Source of the DNA: Maribrevibacterium harenarium
GTDB lineage: Bacteria > Pseudomonadota > Gammaproteobacteria > Pseudomonadales > Marinomonadaceae
Assembly (NCBI RefSeq): GCF_006385675.1
Contig: NZ_VFRR01000001.1
Coordinates: forward strand, 62,001 to 126,000
Length of the DNA stretch: 64,000 nucleotides
Reading direction: 5' to 3'
Shown piece by piece: positions 17,410 through 26,159 of the stretch. Every line of letters begins with the position of its first letter. Position 1 is the stretch's first letter. The notes beneath the pieces were generated by a model. It saw nothing but the letters and a program-made list of their open reading frames with translations, searched no databases and was not told the origin of the DNA. The position numbers and the translations under genes were made by a program.

Positions 17410-17891
17410 AGATTGAAATTCAGACGCTGGGTAATGTTGGCATTAATTCGACCTGACATTTGCCAACCTTCCGAGGATTCGAGGTATACATTCCAGATTT
17501 CTGACAATGGGCGCTCAAGGTGCGCGCGATACTCTCCAGGACTCACTCTAACGGCGTCAAGATTGAAATCCTTGTCAGAATAAGCAGCGTGAGTAAATAC
17601 TAAAGAAATGCTATCAGCATTGGTGTTCTCTGTCTTCAGTAGTAATTCTCCAGTCAGTTCGTCAACAGTCAGTACCGCCTGAATATCCATTTCTTTCGCG
17701 ACTTGGCGTTTGCCTAGCTCTACGTTAATTGCTAAGCCCTCTTTGTAATAATCTTCTTTAACTAGATCATTGGAAGAATTTAGTGCCAGATAAATCATGG
17801 TTACGCCTAGCACCATCGACGTGAATGGGACAGCGATGATAAACCAAGGCCAAAAATGACGATACCAAGGCTTTGAAGCAACTACTGACAA
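17406..17891 (-). CDS. ccoH: FixH/CcoH family cbb3 assembly protein
   Basis: 161-aa protein with one N-terminal membrane span (about residues 14-34, preceded by KPWYRHFWPWF) and a periplasmic domain, the layout of FixH/CcoH, which stabilises cbb3 oxidase during assembly. The motif NDLVKEDYYKEGLAIN right after the span is typical of the family. It sits between ccoG and ccoI; a perfect 10-bp hairpin lies in the gap upstream. Confidence 0.88.
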   Translation of the reverse strand: MSVVASKPWYRHFWPWFIIAVPFTSMVLGVTMIYLALNSSNDLVKEDYYKEGLAINVELGKRQVAKEMDIQAVLTVDELTGELLLKTENTNADSISLVFTHAAYSDKDFNLDAVRVSPGEYRAHLERPLSEIWNVYLESSEGWQMSGRINANITQRLNFNL

Positions 17892-17915
17892 GGTCTACTC
17901 CTATCTAAATTGAGA

Positions 17916-17939
17916 GCTGCCCTAGATCCCTAGGGCAGC
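17916..17939 (-). repeat. Perfect hairpin in the ccoG-ccoH gap
   Basis: GCTGCCCTAG / CTAGGGCAGC (17916-17925 and 17930-17939) with a 4-nt loop, between the ccoG stop and the ccoH start. There is no U-tract, so it may be an mRNA processing or stability element or a partial terminator rather than a full stop. Confidence 0.6.
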
Positions 17940-17946
17940 ATTTTCA

Positions 17947-19356
17947 TTAGTTACCAACCGGGCCTATAAAGCGGCTTTCTGTTACTTTGCTGGCTTCATA
18001 GTCTGGGTCAGTAGATTTCACTGAGAAGAAAATCTTATTTTTCTGCTCTGATAGCGCAGTGGGTGGCACTTGTACCGAGAAGGGCACAGAGCGCACCTCA
18101 CCCGCGGCAACATTCACCTGTGTGCGACCAATCAGGGTCATGGGTTCCAAGCCCTCGACGTTAATTTCAAAATCGTGAGCGCTCTGATCCATATTAATGA
18201 CCTTTATGGTATAAATATTTTCTATCATACCACTTGGGGTCTCATTATACAGGCGGTTCCTGTCTCTGAGTACATCCAAACCTAAAGGTTCCCTTCCTCC
18301 CATTACTGTTGTGAAGCCAATCATGACTAGGATCATGGCAATGCCATAGCCAATAACTTTGGGGCGTAAAATAGATGATTTCTGCCCTTCGAGGCGATTC
18401 TCTGTGGTGTAGCTTACTAAGCCTTTCTCATAGCCCATCTTATCCATTACGGAATCACATGCGTCTACACATAGGGCGCAACCAATACACTGGTATTGCA
18501 AGCCATCCCTGATATCTATTCCAGCAGGGCATACGTGCACACACATATTACAGTCGATGCAATCACCAAGGCCTAGCTCTTTAGGATCAGCGTTGCGTTT
18601 ACGAGCACCGCGAGATTCCCCCCGCTTGGCGTCATAGGAAATAACCAATGTATTGGTATCAAACATAACAGACTGAAAGCGTGCATACGGACACATGTAG
18701 GTACATACTTGCTCACGCATCCAACCGGCAAATAGATAAGTCGCCACAGTAAACACGCCTACCCAGAAATAAGCCCAAGGGTGAGCGTTGAAAGTGAAAA
18801 AGTCGATCAACAGTTCACGAATCGGGGCAAAGTAGCCGACAAAGGTGATGCCAGTTAACCAAGCGAACAGCACCCAAAGACCATGCTTGGCAAACTTCTT
18901 ACGGAATTTGCTTGCACTCATGGGTTCTTTGTCGAGCTTCATACGTTGATTGCGACCACCTTCTGTTTTTTCTTCGATCCACATAAAGATCATAGTCCAA
19001 ACAGTCTGGGGGCACGTGTAGCCACACCACACCCGACCGAACAAAGTCGTAACGAAGAAGAGTCCGAATGCGGCGATAATGAGAATCCAGGCTAAAAGGA
19101 AGAAATCCTGGGGAAAGAACGTGAGTCCAAAGATATGAAATTGACGTGCTGGCAAGTCAAACAACACCCCCTGACGTTCGCCAAAATTAACCCATGGCGT
19201 CAGAAAGTAACCAAGCATTAGCACCCAAAGGGTGTAGGTTCTAAGGCTATTGAATGTGCCTTTTATCGAGCGTGTATAGATCTTTTTGCGTTTTTGATAG
19301 AGGTCGAACTCGACCACATCTGGAGTTTCATTTTTTAGGGGGATTTGCTCACTCAT
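17947..19356 (-). CDS. ccoG: Cytochrome c oxidase accessory protein CcoG
   Basis: 469-aa membrane ferredoxin-type protein (RdxA/FixG family). Several N-terminal membrane spans carry CGYTCPQTVW and CTYMCPYARF. Two [4Fe-4S] motifs follow in CIDCNMCVHVCP and CIGCALCVDAC, then an Ig-like periplasmic C-terminal domain. CcoG is a cupric reductase that supplies Cu(I) during cbb3 assembly. It begins the assembly operon ccoG-ccoH-ccoI-ccoS, separated from ccoP by a terminator, with an FNR-like box upstream. Confidence 0.95.
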   Translation of the reverse strand: MSEQIPLKNETPDVVEFDLYQKRKKIYTRSIKGTFNSLRTYTLWVLMLGYFLTPWVNFGERQGVLFDLPARQFHIFGLTFFPQDFFLLAWILIIAAFGLFFVTTLFGRVWCGYTCPQTVWTMIFMWIEEKTEGGRNQRMKLDKEPMSASKFRKKFAKHGLWVLFAWLTGITFVGYFAPIRELLIDFFTFNAHPWAYFWVGVFTVATYLFAGWMREQVCTYMCPYARFQSVMFDTNTLVISYDAKRGESRGARKRNADPKELGLGDCIDCNMCVHVCPAGIDIRDGLQYQCIGCALCVDACDSVMDKMGYEKGLVSYTTENRLEGQKSSILRPKVIGYGIAMILVMIGFTTVMGGREPLGLDVLRDRNRLYNETPSGMIENIYTIKVINMDQSAHDFEINVEGLEPMTLIGRTQVNVAAGEVRSVPFSVQVPPTALSEQKNKIFFSVKSTDPDYEASKVTESRFIGPVGN

Positions 19357-19400
19357 ATACAGCCTTCCTTAACAGGTCTGATTAAGCTTTATTAACTTAG

Positions 19401-19469
19401 GCTAATATTATATTGAAGAGCAAAAAAAAGGGTGTGACAGTGTGTCACACCCTTTTTGATATAAATCAG
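19401..19469 (-). promoter_or_regulatory. Putative FNR-dependent promoter of ccoG
   Basis: TTGAT-ATAA-ATCAG (19456-19469) matches 9 of 10 FNR-box positions. On the minus strand TATAAT lies at 19407-19412 with a poor -35, giving a start near 19400. The box centre is then about -62, the class I activation position. The box lies between the ccoP stop and the ccoP terminator. Confidence 0.55.
19422..19457. terminator. Terminator after ccoP
   Basis: Perfect 10-bp stem GGGTGTGACA / TGTCACACCC (19430-19439 and 19443-19452), loop GTG. On the minus strand it is followed by eight T residues, ending the ccoNOQP transcript; the plus strand also has five T. Confidence 0.9.
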
Positions 19470-19471
19470 TA

Positions 19472-20368
19472 TTATTGATTTGATAGGCTGTAAACGTAAG
19501 CCGCAACAATGTGAGACTTGTCTTCACCTAAAATGGCATTCCAAGCTGGCATCTGACCTGCGCGGCCATTGCGTAGGGTTTGCATGATTTGTTGCTCAGA
19601 ACCACCGTACAACCAGATGTTGTCAGTAAGGTTTGGAGCGCCAAACATGTAATTACCTTTAGCTTCAGGGCCGTGACAAGCGATACAGTTGGTATTGTAA
19701 AGACCTTTACCTACCTCTGCTGCTGCTTTGTCAGTCTCGCGGCCACTTAGGCTTAGTACGTACTGGGCAGCTTGATGGATGCCTTCTTCACCCAACACGG
19801 CACCCCATGCAGGCATAGCAGCAATACGACCGTTAAGAATGGTTTGTTTGATTGCAGCCGCATCGCCGCCATACAACCAATCATTGTCAGTTAAGTTAGG
19901 GAAGCCGTAGCCACCTGTCGCTGCAGAACCGTGACATACCGCACAGTTGTTTGCAAATAGACGCTGACCGATACGCATGGCTTGGTCGTTTTGAGCAAGC
20001 TCTTCGATTGGTGTTTGTGCAAATTTAGCAAACATTGGGCCGAACTCGGCTTCTGCTTTAGCGACCTCACGGTCATACGCACCGGTTTGTGTCCATCCTA
20101 GCAAGCCTTGGTAGTTGCCTAGACCTGGGTACAGAGCTAGATAGCCCAAACCAAATAGAACGGTTAGCACGAACTTCCAGTACCACCAACGTGGTAGAGG
20201 ATTATCGTATTCTTCGATGCCATCGAAGCTATGTCCCATGGTTTCGCTGGTTTCAGTGTGAACTGTTTGACCTTTGCGAACCCCTGATAGCAACAAGTAA
20301 CATCCGATTATGGAGCCGAGTGAAATCACACTGATCCACACACTCCAGAAAGTACTCAATTCATTCAT
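19472..20368 (-). CDS. ccoP: Cbb3-type cytochrome c oxidase subunit III (diheme CcoP)
   Basis: 298-aa diheme cytochrome c subunit that passes electrons to the oxidase core. Two CxxCH heme sites are seen, CAVCH and CIACH, each followed by a methionine ligand segment (MPAWGA, MPAWNA). Two N-terminal membrane spans precede them, the second within WWYWKFVLTVLFGLGY. Its ATG overlaps the ccoQ stop (ATGA). The two-span form is common in Pseudomonas and its relatives. Confidence 0.96.
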   Translation of the reverse strand: MNELSTFWSVWISVISLGSIIGCYLLLSGVRKGQTVHTETSETMGHSFDGIEEYDNPLPRWWYWKFVLTVLFGLGYLALYPGLGNYQGLLGWTQTGAYDREVAKAEAEFGPMFAKFAQTPIEELAQNDQAMRIGQRLFANNCAVCHGSAATGGYGFPNLTDNDWLYGGDAAAIKQTILNGRIAAMPAWGAVLGEEGIHQAAQYVLSLSGRETDKAAAEVGKGLYNTNCIACHGPEAKGNYMFGAPNLTDNIWLYGGSEQQIMQTLRNGRAGQMPAWNAILGEDKSHIVAAYVYSLSNQ

Positions 20369-20541
20369 TTGTTTTTCTCCACAGATGGATCGCGTTTCGC
20401 GTCATCGTCTTCTGCAAAAGGTAAGTTGGCAGCTTCATCGAAGTCTTTCTTTTTACTTTTGCTAAAGGTCCATATTGCAATCGCTACTAGAGCTATAAAA
20501 GCAAGTGGGGTAGCAATGCTGCGAAGCGTATTTATATCCAT
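20365..20541 (-). CDS. ccoQ: Cbb3-type cytochrome oxidase subunit CcoQ
   Basis: 58-aa protein read on the minus strand from the ATG at 20539-20541. It begins MDINTLRSIATPLAF, has a single membrane span to about residue 24, then FSKSKKKDFDEAANLPF and a charged tail. The ANLPF segment is typical of CcoQ, which stabilises the association of CcoP with the core. It lies between ccoO and ccoP, overlapping ccoP by 4 nt. Confidence 0.9.
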   Translation of the reverse strand: MDINTLRSIATPLAFIALVAIAIWTFSKSKKKDFDEAANLPFAEDDDAKRDPSVEKNK

Positions 20542-20550
20542 GTCTAGGCC

Positions 20551-21153
20551 TTATCGTTCAATTACAGTGCCAAGTTGTTGTAGGTAAGCAACAAGCGCAT
20601 CAATTTCACGCTTGCCACGAACTTCATCTTTGGCGCCGGCAATTGCTTCATCAGTGAATGGTACGCCCACCATGCGTAGTGCTTCCATTTTCGCCGCAGT
20701 GTCATTGCCACTTAGCTTGTTCTCAAACAACCATGGGAATCCTGGCATGTTTGATTCTGGAACCACATCACGTGGGTTGTACAAGTGGGCGCGATGCCAT
20801 TCATCACTGTAGCGCTGGCCAACACGAGCCAAGTCAGGCCCTGTACGTTTAGAGCCCCATAGGAATGGGTGGTCATAAACAGACTCGCCAGCAACGCTGT
20901 AAGGTCCATAACGTTCAGTTTCAGAGCGGAATGGGCGAACCATTTGTGAGTGACAGCTAACGCAGCCTTCACGGATGTAGATATCACGACCTTCAAGCTC
21001 AAGAGCATTTAGAGGGCGTAAATTAGCTACTGGAGTGGTAGTAGATTTTTGGAAGAATAGAGGAACAATCTCTACCAATGCGCCGAAGCTTATCGCAACG
21101 ACGATCAGTACGATCATTAACCCCATATTCTTTTCAATTGTTTCGTGACGCAT
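20551..21153 (-). CDS. ccoO: Cbb3-type cytochrome c oxidase subunit II (monoheme CcoO)
   Basis: 200-aa membrane-anchored monoheme cytochrome c. One N-terminal span (about residues 10-32) is followed by the heme site [12 protein letters not shown] and by family segments [26 protein letters not shown] and NMPGFPWL. It lies 14 bp downstream of ccoN and 9 bp before ccoQ in the standard NOQP order. Confidence 0.96.
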   Translation of the reverse strand: MRHETIEKNMGLMIVLIVVAISFGALVEIVPLFFQKSTTTPVANLRPLNALELEGRDIYIREGCVSCHSQMVRPFRSETERYGPYSVAGESVYDHPFLWGSKRTGPDLARVGQRYSDEWHRAHLYNPRDVVPESNMPGFPWLFENKLSGNDTAAKMEALRMVGVPFTDEAIAGAKDEVRGKREIDALVAYLQQLGTVIER

Positions 21154-21167
21154 CTCTTACAATCCTC

Positions 21168-22607
21168 TTATGCTGCTTGTGCTTCTGCTTGTAGTGAAGC
21201 GACTTTGCCGTTAGCAGAACGTACAGTCATGTATACGTTGTATGCCATTAGAAGCATACCTAGTACAAACAGTGCACCACCGATTACACGAACAGTCCAG
21301 CCAGGGTAACTTGCATCTACCGCTTCGACGAAGCTGTAAGTTAGCGAGCCGTCACTGTTAAATGCACGCCACATTAGGCCTTGCATAATACCGTTTACCC
21401 ACATTGAAGCGATGTAAAGTACAGTACCGATAGTCGATAGCCAGAAATGAACGTTGATTAGTTTGATAGAGTGCATTTGGCCAGGTTTAAGACCTAGAAC
21501 CACTGGTAGTAGGTGATAAACAGAGCCGATACTTACCATTGCAACCCAACCTAGAGCACCAGCGTGTACGTGACCGATTGTCCAGTCAGTGTAGTGAGAT
21601 AGGGCGTTAACAGTTTTGATTGCCATCATTGGGCCTTCGAAGGTAGACATACCGTAGAAAGACAATGAAACAACTAGGAAGCGTAGGATTGGGTCGGTAC
21701 GTAGTTTGTGCCACGCGCCAGACAAAGTCATTACACCGTTAATCATACCACCCCAAGATGGAGCAAGTAGAATCAAAGACATAACCATACCTAGACTCTG
21801 AGTCCAATCTGGTAGTGCAGTGTAGTGAAGGTGGTGCGGACCTGCCCAAATGTAAATAGAGATCAGCGCCCAGAAGTGCACGATAGATAGGCGGTAAGAG
21901 AATACTGGCTTACCAGTTTGCTTAGGTACGAAGTAGTACATCATCCCTAAGAAGCCTGCAGTTAGGAAGAAGCCTACCGCATTGTGACCGTACCACCATT
22001 GAACCATTGCGTCAGTCGCACCTGAGTAAACAGAGTAAGACTTGAATGCGCCGGCAGGGATAACTGCGCTGTTACCAAGGTGCAATACTGCAACTGTGAT
22101 AATGAAAGCTCCATAGAACCAGTTCGCAACGTAGATGTGTTTCATCTTACGTTTCCAGATGGTTCCAAAGAAGTTGACAGCATAGGCTACCCAAACCACT
22201 GTGATCGCAACGTCGATAGGCCATTCAAGTTCAGCGTATTCTTTCGCTTGAGTGATACCTAAAGGTAGCGTGATCGCAGCAGCGACGATAATTGCCTGCC
22301 AACCCCAGAAGGTAAAGCTTGCAAGTACATCGGAAAATAATCGGGCTTGAGTTGTTCGTTGAACAACGAAGTAGGAGGTGGCGAAAAGTGCCGATCCACC
22401 GAAGCCGAAGATTACTGCGTTAGTGTGCAGTGGGCGTAAACGACCAAAATGAAGATATGGGATGTTAGCGAGTAAGTCTGGCCATACCAACTGAGACGCA
22501 ATTAATACGCCTAGTGACATGCCGACGACTCCCCATACCACAGTCATGATGGTGAATGCACGCACCACTCTGTAGTTGTATGTTGGGTGATCAAAAGCTG
22601 TGCTCAT
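21168..22607 (-). CDS. ccoN: Cbb3-type cytochrome c oxidase catalytic subunit I
   Basis: 479-aa catalytic heme-copper subunit with about twelve membrane helices. It reduces oxygen to water with high affinity and pumps protons. Visible family segments include [10 protein letters not shown] (a copper-ligand His), [11 protein letters not shown] with the adjacent histidines, and [14 protein letters not shown] with the heme-ligand histidines. The ATG at 22607 is preferred to an upstream GTG (22619) because GGAAGAA sits 5 nt before it. No convincing FNR box was found in the 230 bp upstream, so expression may not need FNR. Confidence 0.96.
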   Translation of the reverse strand: MSTAFDHPTYNYRVVRAFTIMTVVWGVVGMSLGVLIASQLVWPDLLANIPYLHFGRLRPLHTNAVIFGFGGSALFATSYFVVQRTTQARLFSDVLASFTFWGWQAIIVAAAITLPLGITQAKEYAELEWPIDVAITVVWVAYAVNFFGTIWKRKMKHIYVANWFYGAFIITVAVLHLGNSAVIPAGAFKSYSVYSGATDAMVQWWYGHNAVGFFLTAGFLGMMYYFVPKQTGKPVFSYRLSIVHFWALISIYIWAGPHHLHYTALPDWTQSLGMVMSLILLAPSWGGMINGVMTLSGAWHKLRTDPILRFLVVSLSFYGMSTFEGPMMAIKTVNALSHYTDWTIGHVHAGALGWVAMVSIGSVYHLLPVVLGLKPGQMHSIKLINVHFWLSTIGTVLYIASMWVNGIMQGLMWRAFNSDGSLTYSFVEAVDASYPGWTVRVIGGALFVLGMLLMAYNVYMTVRSANGKVASLQAEAQAA

Positions 22608-22839
22608 AGTTTCTTCCACAATCCACGTTGAGTGATTGACCTGTTATTGAAAATGCCATCCTGGTGTATTTCTTTTTTAAAGATTGCAATCCATCGCAGA
22701 TAACATTCTTTAGGAAAAAAATTACACTTGGATAACTCAGACTAGCGGGCTCATTCTAAGTCTTTTCACATTTCTTTTCTATGAAGCTGCCGAGTAGAAT
22801 GTGGGCATTCTTTGTCACAGAGCAACGTTTTTACCACTC

Positions 22840-23427
22840 ATGATTTATGTCTTTACCTTACACGGGGCTGGAGTCGGTCATACCAGTCCATTTATGAAAA
22901 ACTTCAATACCCAGTTGAGTTTAGCATTGGGAGTGAAAGTGACTCCCATTACGTTAGCTTATATGAAGGAGATGGAGGTTGATGGCAGGCGTCGACCTCC
23001 ACCAAAACTGGTAACGCTGGTGGATGAGGTCATCGCTCAGTTGCCCAAGAATGCGGAAGTTGTCTTAATCGGCAAGTCAATGGGGGCGAGGATTGCGCTG
23101 GAGATTGCTGCCCGCATACCGGTTAAGTGCTGTATAGCGTTGGGTTTTCCATTTCACCCAGTAGGGAAGCCGGAAAAAAGTCGTCTGCATCATTTCAATG
23201 GGTTAGGAAATACACCATGTGTGGTCTTTCAAGGTAATCGTGATAAGTTTGGTGATCCGTCCTGGTTGTCAGGGGTGGAGCTGCCCGAATCTGTTACATT
23301 AAAATGGTTGTCTGGCTTGGATCATGACTTTCAAGGCCTGAAACGGGAAGGTTATTGTGCTGTCGAGGTCATGAAATACTTGGTGGAAGAAGTGGTGCCG
23401 TGGTGCACCGGAAAGATTGAAGATTAG
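22840..23427 (+). CDS. Alpha/beta-hydrolase (KANL3/Tex30-like)
   Basis: 195-aa alpha/beta-hydrolase fold protein. The nucleophile elbow GKSMGAR places Ser80; an acid follows in GNRDKFG and the histidine in GLDHDF. An oxyanion-type segment LHGAGVG is at the N-terminus. It resembles the small dienelactone-hydrolase-like KANL3/Tex30 group, whose substrate is unknown. ATG 22840 is chosen because the longer reading from 22801 adds a non-family leader. It runs into the tusA-like gene 13 bp later and is divergent from ccoN. Confidence 0.75.
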   Translation: MIYVFTLHGAGVGHTSPFMKNFNTQLSLALGVKVTPITLAYMKEMEVDGRRRPPPKLVTLVDEVIAQLPKNAEVVLIGKSMGARIALEIAARIPVKCCIALGFPFHPVGKPEKSRLHHFNGLGNTPCVVFQGNRDKFGDPSWLSGVELPESVTLKWLSGLDHDFQGLKREGYCAVEVMKYLVEEVVPWCTGKIED

Positions 23428-23440
23428 AGGGCTTAAAATT

Positions 23441-23674
23441 ATGACAGATGAGACAATAGAGATAGACACGAAGGGCTTATATTGTCCGGAGCCCGTAATG
23501 ATGTTGCATGCAGCGGTGCGTAAAGCAAATAGTGGTGACCTTATTAGGGTTATTGCTACGGACCCTTCAACCACAAGGGATATCCCCAAATTTTGCCAAT
23601 TCCTCGGTCATACTCTAGAACGCCAAGAGCAACGTGGTGAAGGGGAATACATCTTTGAAGTTCGTAAGAAATAG
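23441..23674 (+). CDS. tusA: TusA/SirA-family sulfurtransferase
   Basis: 77-aa TusA-family sulfur carrier. The active cysteine is Cys15 in GLYCPEPVMM, and the C-terminal half has DPSTTRDIPKFC and GHTL, as in E. coli TusA. It relays persulfide sulfur for tRNA 2-thiouridine or molybdenum cofactor work. The ATG at 23441 is preceded by AGAGGG. It lies 13 bp after the hydrolase gene, so the two are probably co-transcribed. Confidence 0.88.
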   Translation: MTDETIEIDTKGLYCPEPVMMLHAAVRKANSGDLIRVIATDPSTTRDIPKFCQFLGHTLERQEQRGEGEYIFEVRKK

Positions 23675-23730
23675 CGCCGGGAGGTAACCCGGCGCAGGGT
23701 CATTTGTTGATTGTGTCTACAAATGACCTT
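23674..23730 (+). terminator. Tandem hairpins between tusA and leuA
   Basis: Two inverted repeats: GCGCCGGG / CCCGGCGC (23674-23681 and 23688-23695), overlapping the tusA stop, and GGTCATTTGT / ACAAATGACC (23698-23707 and 23719-23728). Only short T stretches follow. They probably form the end region of the convergent tusA and leuA transcripts. Confidence 0.5.
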
Positions 23731-23744
23731 GTTCAGTCAGTACC

Positions 23745-25400
23745 TTACTTAGAGGCAAGGCACTGATTGACGGTCGCAAGCACCGCTTGAATGGATGCTG
23801 AAACAATGTCGCTGTCGATCGCTACGCCATTGAAGCGCTGCCCATCGATGTTGGCTTGTACGTAAGCGATGGCCTGAGCATCACTGCCTACCGTCAAGGC
23901 GTGTTCTTGGTACTGTACGATGTCGACACGGATGCCAAATTGTTCACCTAGAGCCGCACTAAATGCAGACAAGGCCCCATTGCCAGTACCGGTAACTTTC
24001 ACCGGACCGTCTGTGCCGATTAGCTCGGCAGTGACCGAATCCCGATCAGCCTTACTTAATTCATACTTACCTAGGCGGTAAGGGAAGCTGGCGGTCATAA
24101 AGCTCTTTTCAAATAGTTCTTTCATTTCAGCTGCTTCGACTACGCCGCCGTCTTCTTCCGCAAACTTCTGCACGATAGGGCTAAACTCCACTTGTAGCCA
24201 ACGTGGTAGTGCTAAGCCGTACTCTTGTTCTAGGGCATAAGCCATACCGCCTTTACCCGATTGACTGTTAACACGGATAACTTCTTGGTAGCTACGACCA
24301 ACATCACGAGGATCAATAGGTAGGTAAGCCACATCCCAAGGTTTGTCGTCTGTCTGGTTAGCCAAGCATTTCTTGATGGCATCTTGATGCGACCCAGAAA
24401 ATGCGGTGAACACAAGCTCCCCAGCGTAGGGGTGACGTGGGTGAACCGGAAGTTGTGTGCAAGACTGAACTACACTCACAATTCGATCCATATCGCCTAA
24501 AGCGAGTTTTGGATCAACGCCTTGGCTGTACATGTTCATTGCCATGGTGACCACATCCATATTACCAGTACGCTCGCCGTTGCCAAGCAAGGTGCCTTCG
24601 ATGCGGTCCGCGCCAGCCATCAAGCCAAGTTCAGCGGCAGCAACACCACAGCCTCGGTCGTTGTGGGTATGCAAGCTAACAATAATGCTATCCCTGCGTT
24701 TAACGTTACGGCAGAAGTATTCAATTTGGTCTGCAAAACGATTAGGAGTGGTTACTTCAACCGTCGCAGGTAGGTTGATGATGCATTTTTTCTCTGGTGA
24801 AGGTTGCCAAACGTCAATCACCGCATCACAAACTTCCACTGCAAAGTCGGTTTCTGTGCCAGTGAAGCTTTCGGGCGAGTATTGAAATACCCATTCCGTT
24901 TCGGGGTGCTGGTGTGCATGCTCCATAACACACTTAGCGCCATTCACTGCGATTGCTTTAATGCCGTCTTTATCTAAGCGGAACACCTGCTCACGCTGGG
25001 TTTTAGAAGTCGAATTGTACACGTGAACCACCGCCTTTTTCGCTCCCTTCAAGGACTCATAAGTACGTGCAATCAACTCTGGACGAGCCTGTGTAAGAAC
25101 TTGAATGTAGACGTCATCAGGTACTTGGTTTTCTTCAATCAACCAGCGCACAAAATCAAAGTCAAGCTGTGACGCAGCCGGAAAACCTACCTCGATCTCC
25201 TTAAAGCCCACATCCACCAACAACTTAAAGAACTCTTTCTTTTGTTCCACTGTCATTGGCTCAACAAGAGCTTGGTTGCCGTCGCGAAGGTCGACGCTAG
25301 CCCAAATCGGTGCGCTGGTAATGGTTTGCTCTGGCCATGTGCGGTCTGGAATTGAGACGGGTTCAAATGGGCGATATTTACGGTGGTCAAAAGATTGCAT
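23745..25400 (-). CDS. leuA: 2-isopropylmalate synthase
   Basis: 551-aa enzyme of the first leucine-specific step (2-oxoisovalerate plus acetyl-CoA). The family's N-terminal DLRDGNQAL, the metal-site segment LHTHNDRGCGVA, GTLLGNGERTGN and a C-terminal LeuA regulatory domain with GTGNGALSAF are present. Length and the YRPFEPV start mark it as the long LeuA type common in Pseudomonas. It is divergent from an Lrp-family regulator, which makes leucine-responsive control plausible but unproven. Confidence 0.95.
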   Translation of the reverse strand: MQSFDHRKYRPFEPVSIPDRTWPEQTITSAPIWASVDLRDGNQALVEPMTVEQKKEFFKLLVDVGFKEIEVGFPAASQLDFDFVRWLIEENQVPDDVYIQVLTQARPELIARTYESLKGAKKAVVHVYNSTSKTQREQVFRLDKDGIKAIAVNGAKCVMEHAHQHPETEWVFQYSPESFTGTETDFAVEVCDAVIDVWQPSPEKKCIINLPATVEVTTPNRFADQIEYFCRNVKRRDSIIVSLHTHNDRGCGVAAAELGLMAGADRIEGTLLGNGERTGNMDVVTMAMNMYSQGVDPKLALGDMDRIVSVVQSCTQLPVHPRHPYAGELVFTAFSGSHQDAIKKCLANQTDDKPWDVAYLPIDPRDVGRSYQEVIRVNSQSGKGGMAYALEQEYGLALPRWLQVEFSPIVQKFAEEDGGVVEAAEMKELFEKSFMTASFPYRLGKYELSKADRDSVTAELIGTDGPVKVTGTGNGALSAFSAALGEQFGIRVDIVQYQEHALTVGSDAQAIAYVQANIDGQRFNGVAIDSDIVSASIQAVLATVNQCLASK

Positions 25401-25575
25401 GAGTTTTATCCCTTTTTGTTCTACGGCGGATGGCCGCTTTGTTCAGTGGCGATGCCGGTTAGCATCGAGTTACACATATCATACCTAAAGTGAAACGAAA
25501 AAAGATTGCGTTTTGTGTAGGGTTTTTCGATTTTTTAGCTATTATATGCCAACTTAAGTTTGTTTTGAGGTGAAA

Positions 25576-26061
25576 ATGCCCAATCGAATGCAGCTAGATA
25601 AGATTGATTTGCGTATTCTTGCTGTGCTTCAGCAAGATTCTAGCGTCACTAACCAGGAGTTGGCAGATCAGGTGGGGTTGTCTCCCTCTCCTTGTTTGCG
25701 TCGTGTAAAAGCCTTAGAGGAAAGTGGTCTTATCCGTGGCTCGGTCACCCTGCTAAATCAAAATATGCTTGGCTTGAGGCTAACAGCTTTTATCCAGATA
25801 AGTATGGATCGCCACACGCCGGATCGATTCGAGGTGTTCGAGCGAGAGGTTATGGCACTGCCGCAGGTGAAGTCTTGCAGCTTGGTAACCGGTCAATCCG
25901 CTGACTATTTGTTAGAGGTCGTGGTTGAAGATATGGATCATTATCAAGAATTATTGCTCGGCAAGCTAACTCGAATTGAGGGTGTTACCGGCGTGCACTC
26001 TAGCTTCTTACTGCGTCGCATCGTCGATCGAACGTCATTGCCATTGGAGCATTTAATTTAG
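25576..26061 (+). CDS. Lrp/AsnC family transcriptional regulator
   Basis: 161-aa Lrp/AsnC protein. The N-terminal winged helix (LDKIDLRILAVLQQD, then NQELADQVGLSPSPCLRRVKALEE) and a C-terminal RAM ligand-binding domain (VTGQSADYLLEVV) are clear. GAGGTG sits 5 nt before the ATG at 25576, which is preferred to the in-frame GTG at 25570. The gene is divergent from leuA across about 175 bp, so control of leuA or of amino acid metabolism is a fair guess. Which amino acid it binds cannot be told. Confidence 0.88.
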   Translation: MPNRMQLDKIDLRILAVLQQDSSVTNQELADQVGLSPSPCLRRVKALEESGLIRGSVTLLNQNMLGLRLTAFIQISMDRHTPDRFEVFEREVMALPQVKSCSLVTGQSADYLLEVVVEDMDHYQELLLGKLTRIEGVTGVHSSFLLRRIVDRTSLPLEHLI

Positions 26062-26074
26062 TTTGACCGAAATT

Positions 26075-26116
26075 TACCTATTGTACGTAAACATAGGTAT
26101 TGAAAGTCGCTATAAT
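26075..26116 (+). promoter_or_regulatory. ribA promoter with overlapping inverted repeat
   Basis: TATAAT at 26111-26116 is a consensus -10. An inverted repeat TACCTAT / ATAGGTA (26075-26081 and 26093-26099) covers the -35 position, where no good hexamer is seen, and may be an operator. No FMN riboswitch-like leader is evident. Confidence 0.5.
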
Positions 26117-26159
26117 GCGCCCCATTTAGACTTAGCATGTTAACGAGAGAAGATTATAA

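Noticed and set aside
22608-22839. FNR box before ccoN
   Set aside because: Several TTGA and ATTGA half-sites occur but none pair at the right spacing with an ATCAA half.
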